NCBI GenBank assembly: GCA_034432795.1
Contig: DAOUBF010000052.1
Location: forward strand, 166,047-230,046
Reading direction: 5' to 3'
Length of the DNA stretch: 64,000 nucleotides
Source: DAOUBF01 sp034432795
GTDB taxonomy: Bacteria; Chloroflexota; Anaerolineae; DSLN01
Positions 13,456 to 21,994 of the stretch are shown piece after piece. Position numbers and translations under genes: made by a program. Position 1 is the first letter of the stretch. Each line of letters begins with the position of its first letter. The notes below the pieces were generated by a model. That model made no database searches and was not told where the DNA came from. It was given only the letters and a program-made list of their open reading frames with translations.

Positions 13456-15987
13456 ATGGGTCTGCCAGAGGTGCTCAATGCGCTGCGCCTGAACCCGCAC
13501 TTCATGGCCAGCGTCACGGCCTGGCAGCGCCTCCCGGCCAGGCCCGCACGTACCGCCCCCTTCCCCGCCGCTCTTGACCGCCGCCTGGCCCGCGCCCTGG
13601 AGCAGCGCGGCATCTCCGCGCTCTACACGCACCAGGCCGCCGCCATTGAGGCCGTCTGGCGGGGGGAACACGTCGTCGTCGTCACTCCCACTGCTTCCGG
13701 CAAGACGCTGTGTTATAATATCCCCGTTCTCCAGACGCTCCTGGAGCAGCCCCTGGCTCAGGCACTATACATCTTCCCCACCAAAGCGCTGGCCCAGGAC
13801 CAGTTGGCCGTGCTCGGCGAACTGGCCGATGCGCTGGGGATGGACACGCTGGCGCGCACCTACGACGGCGATACACCCAAAGCCGCTCGCCCGGCAGCCC
13901 GGCGTAACGGCGGCATCGTCATCACCAACCCCGACATGCTGCACACCGGCATCCTGCCCCACCACACGCGCTGGGCGCCGCTGTTTGAGAACCTGCGCTA
14001 CGTCGTCCTGGATGAACTCCACACCTATCGCGGCATCTTCGGCAGCCACATGGCCAACGTGTTGCGCCGCCTGAAGCGCATCGCTGCTTTCTACGGGGCT
14101 TCGCCCCAATTTATCCTGTGCTCGGCGACCATTGCCAACCCACGCGAGCTGGCCGAACGCCTGATTGAGGCGCCGGTCACGCTGGTGGACGACGACGGCG
14201 CGCCTCGCGGTGAAAAGCATTTCATCCTGGTCAACCCGCCCATCGTTGACGCCCACCTGGGCCTGCGCCGCAGTGCCGTGCTCCAGGCGAAGGACATCGC
14301 CGCAGCATTTCTCGCCGGCGATGTGCAGACGCTCGTCTTCGCCCGCTCACGCCTGACCACCGAGGTGCTGCTGACCTACCTGCGCGATGAGTTCGCCACA
14401 CAACCGGCGGGGGAGGTTGCCCCCTCCGCCCTGCGCGGCTATCGGGGGGGCTACCTGCCGGATGAGCGCCGGGCGATTGAGCGCGGGCTGCGTTCCGGCG
14501 AGGTGCGCGGCGTGGTGGCCACCAATGCCCTGGAACTGGGCGTGGACATCGGTGACCTGGCGGCCTGTATCCTGACCGGCTATCCCGGCACCATCGCCAG
14601 CACCTGGCAGCAGGCCGGGCGCGCCGGACGGCGGGCGGGGCTGTCCGCCGCCGTGCTGATCGCCAGCGCTGCCCCCCTGGACCAATACATTATCACCCAC
14701 CCCCACTATCTGTTTGAACGCACACCGGAGCACGCGCTGATCCACCCGGATAACCTGGCCATCCTGGTCAACCATATCAAGTGCGCCGCCTTTGAATTGC
14801 CCTTTGAGCGAGGTGAGTCCTTCGGCACATTTGACCAGGTGGATGACATCCTGGACTGGCTGGTGGACGAAGGGCTGCTCCACCGCTCCGGCAACCGCGT
14901 CCATTGGGTGAGCACCGCCTACCCCGCCGAGGCGGTCTCGCTGCGCACCGGCACCGATGACACCATCGTCATCCAGGACGTCACCGGCGGCACGCCCACC
15001 GTGATCGGCGAAGTGGACCGCCAGAGCGCCCCGCTGCTGGTTCATGAGGGCGCGGTCTATCTCCACGAGGCGCGCTCCTACCTAGTAGAGCGGTTGGATT
15101 GGGAGGGGGGTCTCGCCTTCGTGCGCCAGGTGGACGTGGATTATTATACAGACGCCAGTGCCTCGGTCGGCGCCCGCATCCTGGACGTGTTCCAATCCGA
15201 TGGCTCCAAACCGGTGATCCGGGCGCACGGTGAAGCGCTCATCACCCTTCAGGTCACCGGCTTCCGCAAGGTCAAGCGCTACAGCCATGAGACGCTGGGC
15301 TGGGGCGAGGTCAACCTGCCGCCGCAGGAGATGCAAACCACCGCCTATTGGCTCACCATCTCCGAGGAACTGGCCCAACGCCTGTTTGCCGCCGGCATCC
15401 TGCAGAGGCCCAACGACTATGGCCCTAACTGGCCGGAACAGCGCGACAGAGCGCGGGCGCGCGATGGCTACCGCTGCCGCACCTGCGGCGCGCCGGAGCG
15501 CGATGGCCGCCAGCACGATGTCCACCATATCCGCCCCTTCCGTGAGTACGGCTACATCCCCGGCGAGAACGAGAATTATCTGCTGGCCAACCAGCTTGAG
15601 AACCTGATCACCCTGTGCCCGATCTGCCACCGTCGCGCCGAGGCGGCCCTGGGGGGGCGGTCTGCCCTGGGTGGCCTGGCCAATATCCTGCGCAACCTGG
15701 CGCCGCTCTATCTCATGTGCGATCCCCGCGACATCGGCGTGGTGGCCGAGGCCCGCTCGCCGTTCACCCACCTGCCGACCGTGATCATCTACGACCAGGT
15801 GCCGGGCGGCGTCGGCTTTAGCCAGCGGCTCTACGACCTTCACGAGACCCTGCTCCGCGCTGCCTACGATCTCGCCACCACCTGCCGCTGTGAGAGCGGC
15901 TGCCCCGCCTGTGTTGGCCCGGTCGGCGAGGTCGGCCACGACACCAAAGCGCTGACAACCCGACTGCTCGCAGCGCTTCTGGAATAG
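13456..15987 (+). CDS. MrfA-like DEAH-type helicase with an inserted HNH nuclease domain
   Basis: 843 residues. The helicase part matches the YprA/MrfA branch of superfamily 2: TPTASGKT (Walker A, residues ~76-83), DELH (185-188), CSATIANPRELAE, the helicase C motifs TNALELGVDIG and QAGRAGR (385-391), and a C-terminal four-Cys zinc cluster (C810, C812, C816, C819). MrfA in Bacillus is a DNA-crosslink repair helicase of ~750 residues. Here ~80 residues (655-735) form an HNH endonuclease inserted before the zinc cluster: RCRTCG (C674, C677), HDVHHIRP, then NLITLCPICHRR (C721, C724, H725). It is expected to unwind and possibly cut DNA. It is monocistronic in appearance, with CTCTGCG-type repeats upstream. 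Confidence 0.9.
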   Translation: MGLPEVLNALRLNPHFMASVTAWQRLPARPARTAPFPAALDRRLARALEQRGISALYTHQAAAIEAVWRGEHVVVVTPTASGKTLCYNIPVLQTLLEQPLAQALYIFPTKALAQDQLAVLGELADALGMDTLARTYDGDTPKAARPAARRNGGIVITNPDMLHTGILPHHTRWAPLFENLRYVVLDELHTYRGIFGSHMANVLRRLKRIAAFYGASPQFILCSATIANPRELAERLIEAPVTLVDDDGAPRGEKHFILVNPPIVDAHLGLRRSAVLQAKDIAAAFLAGDVQTLVFARSRLTTEVLLTYLRDEFATQPAGEVAPSALRGYRGGYLPDERRAIERGLRSGEVRGVVATNALELGVDIGDLAACILTGYPGTIASTWQQAGRAGRRAGLSAAVLIASAAPLDQYIITHPHYLFERTPEHALIHPDNLAILVNHIKCAAFELPFERGESFGTFDQVDDILDWLVDEGLLHRSGNRVHWVSTAYPAEAVSLRTGTDDTIVIQDVTGGTPTVIGEVDRQSAPLLVHEGAVYLHEARSYLVERLDWEGGLAFVRQVDVDYYTDASASVGARILDVFQSDGSKPVIRAHGEALITLQVTGFRKVKRYSHETLGWGEVNLPPQEMQTTAYWLTISEELAQRLFAAGILQRPNDYGPNWPEQRDRARARDGYRCRTCGAPERDGRQHDVHHIRPFREYGYIPGENENYLLANQLENLITLCPICHRRAEAALGGRSALGGLANILRNLAPLYLMCDPRDIGVVAEARSPFTHLPTVIIYDQVPGGVGFSQRLYDLHETLLRAAYDLATTCRCESGCPACVGPVGEVGHDTKALTTRLLAALLE

Positions 15988-16006
15988 CCCCAGCCGCACC
16001 CTCCGG

Positions 16007-16035
16007 TTGGGGGCTTTGCCCTCTCATGGTATAAT
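16007..16035 (+). promoter_or_regulatory. Promoter of tyrS
   Basis: TTGGGG (16007-16012), a 17-nt spacer and TATAAT (16030-16035), with a ~50-nt leader before tyrS. Confidence 0.65.
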
Positions 16036-16090
16036 CGTTACACACTCACGACGGCTGACTATGGACACCGGAGAAGCGGATGCCTGACCT

Positions 16091-17317
16091 ATGACACCAG
16101 CCTCAATTGACGAACAAGTGGCCCTGCTCATGCAGGGCACGGAATACGGTGACGAAGCCATTCGCCACACGATGGAAGCAGAGTTACGCGAACGCCTGCT
16201 GGAAGGCCGCCCCCTGCGCGTGTACTGCGGCTACGACCCGCGCACCTCCGATCTGCACCTGGGCCATACGATCACCATGCGCAAGCTGCGCCAGTTCCAG
16301 GACCTGGGCCACGACGTGACCTTCCTGATCGGCAACTACACCAGCCTGATCGGCGACCCCTCCGATAAAGACACATTGCGCCCGATGCTCACGCCGGAGC
16401 AAATTGCAGAGAACGCGCGCACCTACGCCGAGCAGGCCTTCCGTATCCTGGACCGGGAGCGGACGCGAATCCGCTACAACGCCGAATGGTTGTCCACGCT
16501 GACCCTGGCGCAACTCATTCACATGGCCTCCCACTTTACCATCCAGCAATTCCTGGCCCGCGAAAACTTCGCCAAACGCCTGGAGCGGGGCGAGCCGATC
16601 TACCTGCACGAGACCTTCTACGCCCTGATGCAGGCTTACGACGCTGTGGCCCAACAGACCGACGTCCAGGTAGGCGGCACGGATCAACTCTTCAACATCA
16701 TCGTCGCGGGCCGCAAGCTCCAAGAGGCCATGGGGCAACGCCCGCAGGTCGGCATCATCATGAGCATCCTCCCCGGCACCGATGGGGTGGTCAAAATGTC
16801 CAAGAGCCTGGGCAACCACATCCCCATCACGGCGCCGCCGGAGGATATGTACGGCAAAGTGATGAGCATCCCCGACTTCGCCATGATCACCTACTTCAAG
16901 CTGGTGACGCGCTACACGCCGGCGCAGATCGCCGCCATTGAGCGTGGCCTGGCGGATGGCTCGCTCCACCCCCGCGATGTGAAGATGGAGTTGGCCCGCG
17001 AGATCGTCAGCATCTTCCACGGCGATGAAGCCGCGAGGAAGGCGGAGGAGCACTTTATCAGCGTGTTCCGGGAGCGCGAACTGCCGCCGGAGATGCCGGT
17101 CTATCCCATTCGGCGCGGCGCCACCCTCGTAGATGTGTTGACGGAGGCCGGACTGGCGCGCAGCCGCAGCGAGGCCCGCCGCCTGATTGAGCAGGGCGGC
17201 GTGCGCCTGGACGGGCGCACAATGGAGCGCGGGGATGAAGTGCTGGACTTCAGCGGCGAGGCCGTGCTTCAGGTGGGCAGGCGCCGCTTTGTGCGGCTGG
17301 TCATAAAGAACACCTGA
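16091..17317 (+). CDS. tyrS: Tyrosyl-tRNA synthetase
   Basis: 408 residues. It charges tRNA-Tyr with tyrosine. Class I signatures: CGYDPRTSDLHLGHTITM (HxGH form HLGH, residues 56-59) and VKMSKSLGN (KMSKS, ~235). Tyrosine-binding QVGGTDQLFN is present, and the C-terminal ~70 residues form an S4 RNA-binding domain (AGLARSRSEARRLIEQGGV). Sequence style follows the TyrZ-like branch rather than the Bacillus TyrS branch. Only one tyrS lies in the window. No T-box leader is visible in the short upstream gap. Confidence 0.95.
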   Translation: MTPASIDEQVALLMQGTEYGDEAIRHTMEAELRERLLEGRPLRVYCGYDPRTSDLHLGHTITMRKLRQFQDLGHDVTFLIGNYTSLIGDPSDKDTLRPMLTPEQIAENARTYAEQAFRILDRERTRIRYNAEWLSTLTLAQLIHMASHFTIQQFLARENFAKRLERGEPIYLHETFYALMQAYDAVAQQTDVQVGGTDQLFNIIVAGRKLQEAMGQRPQVGIIMSILPGTDGVVKMSKSLGNHIPITAPPEDMYGKVMSIPDFAMITYFKLVTRYTPAQIAAIERGLADGSLHPRDVKMELAREIVSIFHGDEAARKAEEHFISVFRERELPPEMPVYPIRRGATLVDVLTEAGLARSRSEARRLIEQGGVRLDGRTMERGDEVLDFSGEAVLQVGRRRFVRLVIKNT

Positions 17318-17372
17318 CCCACAACCGCTGACTGGAATGATCCGTTCAAACGGGCGAAAGGGAGAAGCTATA

Positions 17373-17414
17373 GAGGACGGAGGCGAATCCAGCCTCCGTC
17401 CTTCGTCCTCCGTC
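17373..17414. repeat. GACGGA-type array
   Basis: GAGGACGGAGGC and CCTCCGTCCTTCGTCCTCCG between tyrS and the S1 gene; its first part forms the terminator stem. Confidence 0.5.
17375..17401. terminator. Bidirectional terminator between tyrS and the S1-domain gene
   Basis: GGACGGAGGC (17375-17384), 7-nt loop, GCCTCCGTCC (17392-17401). A perfect 10-bp stem located between two convergent genes. Confidence 0.65.
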
Positions 17415-17440
17415 GGGCGCGCAGCGCCCTCTACCTGCCG

Positions 17441-18202
17441 TTATCGCCGCCCGCTGCGCTGCTGAAGGGTGCGGCGGAGAATCTCCTCCAGTTCCTCACG
17501 CTGAGAGGAGGCTTTCTTGTCCCGCCCTGAGTCGGCCCGTTGGGGTTTCTGGGCACTGGCCATCGCGGCACGCAGGGCGATCTCCATCGCTGTGGGGAAA
17601 GCCTCTTCTTCCTCGGCCTCGCCCTCAGCCTCCACCTCGCTCTCCACGTCTTTCATAGAGAGGTCAATGCGCTTCTTGCGCCGGTCAACGTCTTTCACCT
17701 TGACCCGCACCTGATCGCCTACCTTGACCAGATCGGCGGGGTCGCCGACATAGCCCCGCGCCATCTCGCTAACGTGGACCAGGCCGGGGCGTTCGGCGCC
17801 GATGTCCACAAACACGCCGAACTTCTCCACACGGGTGACCGTCCCGGTATACACCTGGTCACGCTTGATCTCCCCCCAGGTCACGGGCAGCGGCTTGATC
17901 ATCGTCAGGTCCACGCGGCGGGCCTTGGGATCAACCCGGTGTACCCAGACCGTGATCTGCTGCCCCTCGCTGAGCACGTCAGAGACGCGGTTGACAGGTT
18001 CTTCGCGCAGCCGGGAGATATGCAGCCAGCCCTCCTGGCCGACACCAATATCCACTAACGCGCCGTATAATTCTATTTTGGTGACAGTGCCCTGGAGTTG
18101 CATCTTGGGCCTGAGGTCTTCAAGGCGGATAGGTTGCTCGCTTAGACTCACCTGCTCAATTTGATCGGTCACGTTCTTTTCATCCTCCTCCCCCATCATC
18201 AT
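17441..18202 (-). CDS. Two-S1-domain RNA-binding protein
   Basis: 253 residues. Two S1 domains: residues ~33-102 (LQGTVTKIELYGALVDIGVG through RRVDLTMIKP) and ~117-186 (YTGTVTRVEKFGVFVDIGAE through KRIDLSMKD). Between residues ~187 and 200 is an acidic stretch, and the last ~50 residues are basic and helical, ending RRTLQQRSGRR. S1 repeats bind single-stranded RNA, so a role in translation or RNA metabolism similar to short RpsA-like proteins is inferred. It has its own leader and is convergent with tyrS. Confidence 0.85.
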   Translation of the reverse strand: MMMGEEDEKNVTDQIEQVSLSEQPIRLEDLRPKMQLQGTVTKIELYGALVDIGVGQEGWLHISRLREEPVNRVSDVLSEGQQITVWVHRVDPKARRVDLTMIKPLPVTWGEIKRDQVYTGTVTRVEKFGVFVDIGAERPGLVHVSEMARGYVGDPADLVKVGDQVRVKVKDVDRRKKRIDLSMKDVESEVEAEGEAEEEEAFPTAMEIALRAAMASAQKPQRADSGRDKKASSQREELEEILRRTLQQRSGRR

Positions 18203-18321
18203 CGTATCGCCTGATTATGGAGAGGCTGCCGTGATAGGGCTACATAGTAACACACTTACCCTTATCTTGCAAGTATCTCGCCTGAACGGGGTGCATTTCC
18301 ATTTTGGGGCACCTGTCAGCG

Positions 18322-18404
18322 GTCACCCCCTCCCTGCCCCTCCCCCATCCAGGGGGAGGGAACTCACCCCCTCCCCTCTTGCGGGGGAGGGCTGGGGTGG
18401 GGGG
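18322..18404. repeat. G/C-block repeat
   Basis: CACCCCCTCCCTGCCCC, CAGGGGGAGGG, CCCTCCCC and GCGGGGGAGGG blocks; near-copy of 3061-3156. It fills most of the gap between the S1 gene and the small minus-strand genes. Confidence 0.65.
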
Positions 18405-18425
18405 AATCCACCGGGCCTGGGGGAG

Positions 18426-18773
18426 TTAAACGCTCCGCTCATCGGCGTGAGCGTGCGAGGGCGCATTGACCGAGTGGACGCCGAGCGGCTCAACAGCGAG
18501 CATCTCCCGCGCCCTGGCCGTCAGCCAATAGGTGGCGGCGGGGAACTTCTTGTTGCTATCAATCAGCCCATGCTCAGCGAGATAGGCCACGATGTCCGGA
18601 TCAACCGGAGCAGGCGGGCCGTCCAGGGGATGTAACTGATAAACTTTATGCCCTTCCAGGTCACGATGGGATTTCAACAGGTGGCCCTGCGCCATCGCCT
18701 GGAGCACACGCCAGTGGGCGTCGTTCAATTTGAGCCGGGCGAAGGCCCGGTACTGAATGGACGGGCCTGGCAT
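18426..18773 (-). CDS. Hypothetical winged-helix-like protein of the radical SAM operon
   Basis: 115 residues. The first ~60 residues (LKLNDAHWRVLQAMAQGHLLKSHRDLEGHKVYQLHP) have a helix-helix-hairpin rhythm like a small winged helix. A second helical unit follows (DPDIVAYLAEHGLIDSN and TYWLTARAREMLAVE), as in ArsR/MarR-like read-outs. No family is firmly recognised and DNA binding is unproven. It is the last gene of a tight minus-strand set, 11 nt after the preceding 68-residue gene. Confidence 0.65.
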   Translation of the reverse strand: MPGPSIQYRAFARLKLNDAHWRVLQAMAQGHLLKSHRDLEGHKVYQLHPLDGPPAPVDPDIVAYLAEHGLIDSNKKFPAATYWLTARAREMLAVEPLGVHSVNAPSHAHADERSV

Positions 18774-18784
18774 AGCATAAGCCC

Positions 18785-18991
18785 TCAGCCGAGGAGGTGG
18801 ATGTACTCTTGCAGCTTGCGCTGATTGATCTTAATGTACTGGTCTTTGATGATCTGGTCCATCTCCTCTGGCGTCAGCCGGTAGCTCAGGATAGTCAGGG
18901 CATCTTCCGGCGATTGGCCGTAGGCCAGCTTCTTCTTCCCGTTCTTCATGTTGAACAGATACATGTAGTGGGGATTGCTGAAGCTGCTCAT
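18785..18991 (-). CDS. Small protein (68 aa) paired with a radical SAM enzyme
   Basis: 68 residues, MSSFSNPHYMYLFNMKNGKK at the start, then LAYGQSPEDALTILSYRLTP and a helical end (EEMDQIIKDQYIKINQRKLQ). It has mixed charge, no Cys, no leader-peptide GG and no membrane segment. GGAGG lies 5 nt before the ATG at 18991; a GTG at 18997 is possible but poorer. It lies between the B12-type radical SAM gene (15 nt upstream) and a hypothetical gene. It could be a partner or substrate of the enzyme, but no RiPP precursor signature is present. Not a family I recognise. Confidence 0.7.
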   Translation of the reverse strand: MSSFSNPHYMYLFNMKNGKKKLAYGQSPEDALTILSYRLTPEEMDQIIKDQYIKINQRKLQEYIHLLG

Positions 18992-19006
18992 ACGCACCTC
19001 CGCAGG

Positions 19007-20437
19007 TCAGGCTTTCGCCAGCGCATCCATGAAGTAGCCGCTGCGCTGCTTGGCCAGTTCAGGCAGGCCCTTGTTGATCTCATCGTCGTACTTGCCCGCC
19101 AGGAGTTCGCGGTAGAACTGATAATCAATCCCCTTCACCTTCTCATCATCGGGGAAGCGGTGGTAATTTTCCTTGGTCATCAGGCTCTTCCCCTCGGCGA
19201 TAAGCTGGTAGCCCAGGGCCGAACCGGGGTAAGGGGCATAGAAGGAGATGGAGGGCATGACGCGGCGCATGTACTTGATCATACGCATCGTCTTGAAGGC
19301 GTCCTCGCGGGTCTCCCCTGGGATGGCCAGCATAAAGTTGGCCCAGAAGATGGGCGCGGGCTTGCCCTGGCGCTCCAGGTCATCGGCGATGCGGTGCAGC
19401 AGGTCGATCGTGAAGTAGTTGTCCTCTTCGGTGCACTCCTTGTTGAGGATTTTCAAGACACGGTCGCTGCCCGACTCAAAGCCGATGGACACGGTGAGCC
19501 AGTTGGTCTCGCGGATGAGGGCCTCAAATAGCTCCGGCCACTGGCGCACGGTGTCGGCGCGGGCGGCAGCCCAATAGGGCCACACCTTGTTGGCCTTGCG
19601 CGGATACTTCTCCAGCCATTCCTCCAGCCAGCTTGGGTTTTGGAAGAACATGGAATCGTGGATGACGACAGAGCCGACGCCGTATTTCCGGTCCAGGTAG
19701 TTCAATTCGTCAATGACCATATCCACAGGCCGCCGCCCCATGTTGGGAATATAGGAGTTCTCGTTGCAGAAGACGCACTGCCAGGGGCAGACGCGGCTGG
19801 TGAGGATGGTGGCGACCGGCGGCGGGCCCCAGCCGCACTCTGGCTCAAGCGGCCAGTTGAACTTCTTCGCCAGCTTGCGGCTGGCGGGCTTGGGCCAGAG
19901 CGTGCGGTCAATCATGGGCCATTCCGCCATCGTCTTCGCGCCCTTCCCCATCACCACGCGGGGGAAGTCCTCCGGATGCGTGACCAGGTCCACGATGATC
20001 TTCTCACCCGGCCCCACGCAGATCTTATCAAATTCCTCAACGGCCTCCATCTCATCCAGCGCCACCGTAGCGTGCATCCCGCCCGCCAGGACAATGCCGT
20101 TGGGGTTGACCTGCTTGAAGAGCTTGGCCGAGCGGTAGGCCACCGGGAAGGTGTAGCTGCGCACGTTCATGATGAGCATATCGTAGCCGACCAGCTTGCG
20201 TTGGACCTCGTCCCAGGTGGTGCAGGCGCGGGTGGAGGCCAGGTCGGTCATGACGCCGTTCTGGTGCAGGATGGTGCGCAATAGCCCCAGGCCGTGATCC
20301 TGCCACTGCTCGTGGGGGCCAGCCGGGTTGACCAGGTCGCCCAGGTCACCCAGGTCCAGCCACAGGCGCCTGGGCCGGTCATCGGAGGAAGGCACACGTG
20401 TCGGTTCACGTTTCAGCCAAGGGAAGCGCAGCATCAT
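19007..20437 (-). CDS. B12-binding-type radical SAM enzyme
   Basis: 476 residues. The N-terminal ~175 residues form a cobalamin-binding-like Rossmann domain (LLRTILHQNGVMTDLAS, VLAGGMHATVALDEM), lacking the DxHxxG His ligand, as in many such enzymes. The radical SAM core has CPWQCVFC (the CxxxCxxC [4Fe-4S] site), SIGFESGSDRVLKILNK and FMLAIPGETREDAFKT. The family includes methyltransferases and ring-forming enzymes; the substrate is unknown. The start has AGGAG 5 nt upstream. It is followed at 15 nt and 11 nt by two small genes and preceded by DUF2203 and erpA on the same strand, which suggests Fe-S supply to this enzyme. Confidence 0.85.
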   Translation of the reverse strand: MMLRFPWLKREPTRVPSSDDRPRRLWLDLGDLGDLVNPAGPHEQWQDHGLGLLRTILHQNGVMTDLASTRACTTWDEVQRKLVGYDMLIMNVRSYTFPVAYRSAKLFKQVNPNGIVLAGGMHATVALDEMEAVEEFDKICVGPGEKIIVDLVTHPEDFPRVVMGKGAKTMAEWPMIDRTLWPKPASRKLAKKFNWPLEPECGWGPPPVATILTSRVCPWQCVFCNENSYIPNMGRRPVDMVIDELNYLDRKYGVGSVVIHDSMFFQNPSWLEEWLEKYPRKANKVWPYWAAARADTVRQWPELFEALIRETNWLTVSIGFESGSDRVLKILNKECTEEDNYFTIDLLHRIADDLERQGKPAPIFWANFMLAIPGETREDAFKTMRMIKYMRRVMPSISFYAPYPGSALGYQLIAEGKSLMTKENYHRFPDDEKVKGIDYQFYRELLAGKYDDEINKGLPELAKQRSGYFMDALAKA

Positions 20438-20465
20438 CGGTCTCCTGACATGGAGATTAAGAGCA

Positions 20466-20491
20466 GAGATTAGAGATTCATCTCCAATCTC
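20466..20491 (-). terminator. Hairpin between DUF2203 and radical SAM genes (possible attenuator)
   Basis: GAGATTAGAGAT (20466-20477) and ATCTCCAATCTC (20480-20491) are near-complementary with one mismatch. It may partly end the erpA transcript or balance expression of the downstream genes. Confidence 0.4.
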
Positions 20492-20494
20492 CTC

Positions 20495-20875
20495 TCAGAT
20501 AGGCTGGCGACCTGCAAAACCCGTGTGTAGCTCATGCCAGTAGCCCACCTCTGGCTCGCCGTAACGCCAGCACAAATAGATTTCCCGGCCATCCCGATAG
20601 CTGAGGAAATCCACCAGGCCGGTGTTCACATCTTTCAGCGTCACGCCCAGGGCCTGGATCGCCTGGACGTTTTGACGCACTTTCTCAAAATCAAAGACGA
20701 TGGCACTGGCGAAAGCGTTCCCGCCATTCTGGCCGGCCTTCTCCAGCACCGGCCAGAGTTCAGACTGGTGATCAAGGATGCGCTGTCGCACCGCCAATAT
20801 CTCGCCGATGAGATCTTCAAGCTGCGGCAGCAGCGCATTAGCTTCCTCTAAAGTGAAGAAGCGAGGGGAGGTCAT
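20495..20875 (-). CDS. DUF2203 family protein
   Basis: 126 residues matching the DUF2203 pattern: RFFTLEEANALLPQLEDLIGEI at the start, a long helical hairpin, VTLKDVNTGLVDFLSYRDGR, and YLCWRYGEPEVGYWHELHTGF near the end. The invariant Trp, His and Arg of that last segment look like an active or ligand site. No biochemical role is established. The ATG at 20875 shares bases with the erpA stop codon (TAATG), so the two are translationally coupled; an upstream start at 20887 is less likely. Confidence 0.85.
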   Translation of the reverse strand: MTSPRFFTLEEANALLPQLEDLIGEILAVRQRILDHQSELWPVLEKAGQNGGNAFASAIVFDFEKVRQNVQAIQALGVTLKDVNTGLVDFLSYRDGREIYLCWRYGEPEVGYWHELHTGFAGRQPI

Positions 20876-21282
20876 TAATGCCCGCAATCCTCGGCGGCGC
20901 TGGCCGCGGAGCCACCGCTACTCGTGCGGAAGGAGTGGCCACAGCCGCAGGTCGCGACCGCATTGGGGTTCTCAATCCGGAAACCGCCCCCCATCAGGCT
21001 GTCCACATAGTCAATTTGCGCCCCCGCAATGTACATCATGCTGACCGGGTCCACGAAAAGGCGGATGCCCTCGGTCTCAAACACGTAGTCCGTCTCACGC
21101 GGCTGGGCATCAAAGGCCATACCGTACTGCATACCAGAGCAGCCGCCACCGGCGACGAACACCCGCAGCCCATACGCGGTCAGGTTCTTCTCGCGCAAGA
21201 GGGCCTGGAGTTTCTCCGCTGCCGCAGGGGTCAGCGTCACGGCTTCCGTCTGTTCCAATTCCATCGTATTTAGCTCTGCCAT
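20875..21282 (-). CDS. erpA: Iron-sulfur cluster carrier ErpA/IscA (A-type)
   Basis: 135 residues. A-type carriers receive [Fe-S] clusters and pass them to apo-enzymes. The three cluster Cys are visible: GGGCSGMQYGM and, near the C-terminus, ATCGCGHSF. The FVDPVSMMYIAGAQIDYVDSLMGGGFRIENPNA block is family-typical. A ~20-residue Ser/Ala-rich tail ending EDCGH is an extra. GGATG lies just before the ATG. It heads a probable operon with DUF2203 and a radical SAM gene under the promoter at 21319-21347. That promoter shares a box with the SufR-like gene's promoter nearby. Confidence 0.93.
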   Translation of the reverse strand: MAELNTMELEQTEAVTLTPAAAEKLQALLREKNLTAYGLRVFVAGGGCSGMQYGMAFDAQPRETDYVFETEGIRLFVDPVSMMYIAGAQIDYVDSLMGGGFRIENPNAVATCGCGHSFRTSSGGSAASAAEDCGH

Positions 21283-21318
21283 GTGACATCCTTTCTCGGT
21301 CGGGATCGGATTATACTT

Positions 21319-21347
21319 ATTCTAGCACGAATATGGGGCTATGTCAA
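21319..21347 (-). promoter_or_regulatory. erpA promoter
   Basis: On the minus strand TTGACA (21347-21342), a 17-nt spacer, TAGAAT (21324-21319). The 10-mer GTGCTAGAAT over the -10 is also present at the SufR-like gene's promoter. Confidence 0.75.
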
Positions 21348-21405
21348 TAAAGTAGATGCAGGCTAGCATTATTCTCCTGTAGATTTTTAAAGAAGATTCA
21401 GCCTA

Positions 21406-21987
21406 TCAGGGTCGCCAGTGCCAGGGCTCCACCATGCCCACGATGGCGCGCGGCTGGTCCGTATCCACAGCGGCCAGCACCCCGGCGGAGATTTCCGCGT
21501 TCGTCAGCCACCGCGAACTCCCGCCCTCACGCACAAACCCCAGGATGACCTCGCGGTAGCGGATATTGTCCAGCGTCGCAAAGGCCGCCTGCCGCTCTGG
21601 ATTGGGCCGGGAGGGGTCTGCCCAGGCGCTGCCCAGGATATGGAAGTAGCGGCAGGGGTGCTGGGGGCTGCCCACCAGGCGAGCCACCGCCAGGGGCGCT
21701 GCCGGTGCCGTGCTATGGATCCAGATCAGGGCCAACTCAATTAGGCCAAAGCGGGCCTGGGCTGCCTCCAGCGCGGCGATCAGGGCCTGGGTGTCCTGAT
21801 AGTCCACAGGAATCGGGTGGATAGAACCGGGCAGGCCGGCGGCAGTTCGTGCCAGCGCCTCCAGTCGCTGCCGCCGTCGCGCCACGACGGAGACTGTATA
21901 GCCCCGTTCGGCCAAGGCCAGCGACGCCCCCCAGAGCATACCGGTCCCACCCACCACCAGGGCATGGGGACGCACGTCCGCTCCCAC
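21406..21987 (-). CDS. Short SDR-like NAD(P)-binding protein
   Basis: 193 residues. An N-terminal Rossmann fold has ALVVGGTGMLWGASLALAE, a TGxxxGxG-like motif, and SVVARRRQRLEAL, where the Arg residues suggest NADP preference. Then VDYQDTQALIAALEAAQARFG and LALIWIHSTAPAA follow, but the YxxxK catalytic pair of true short-chain dehydrogenases is not seen; SAWADPS and RYREVILG take its place. At 193 residues it is shorter than usual, so a binding or regulatory role is possible. The start is 7 nt after the stop of the SufR-like regulator, in the same transcript. Confidence 0.7.
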   Translation of the reverse strand: MGADVRPHALVVGGTGMLWGASLALAERGYTVSVVARRRQRLEALARTAAGLPGSIHPIPVDYQDTQALIAALEAAQARFGLIELALIWIHSTAPAAPLAVARLVGSPQHPCRYFHILGSAWADPSRPNPERQAAFATLDNIRYREVILGFVREGGSSRWLTNAEISAGVLAAVDTDQPRAIVGMVEPWHWRP

Positions 21988-21994
21988 CTCAGGG

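Noticed and set aside
18785..18991. RiPP precursor peptide for the radical SAM enzyme
   Set aside because: No Cys, no core/leader boundary, and a folded-protein-like pattern; left as unknown.
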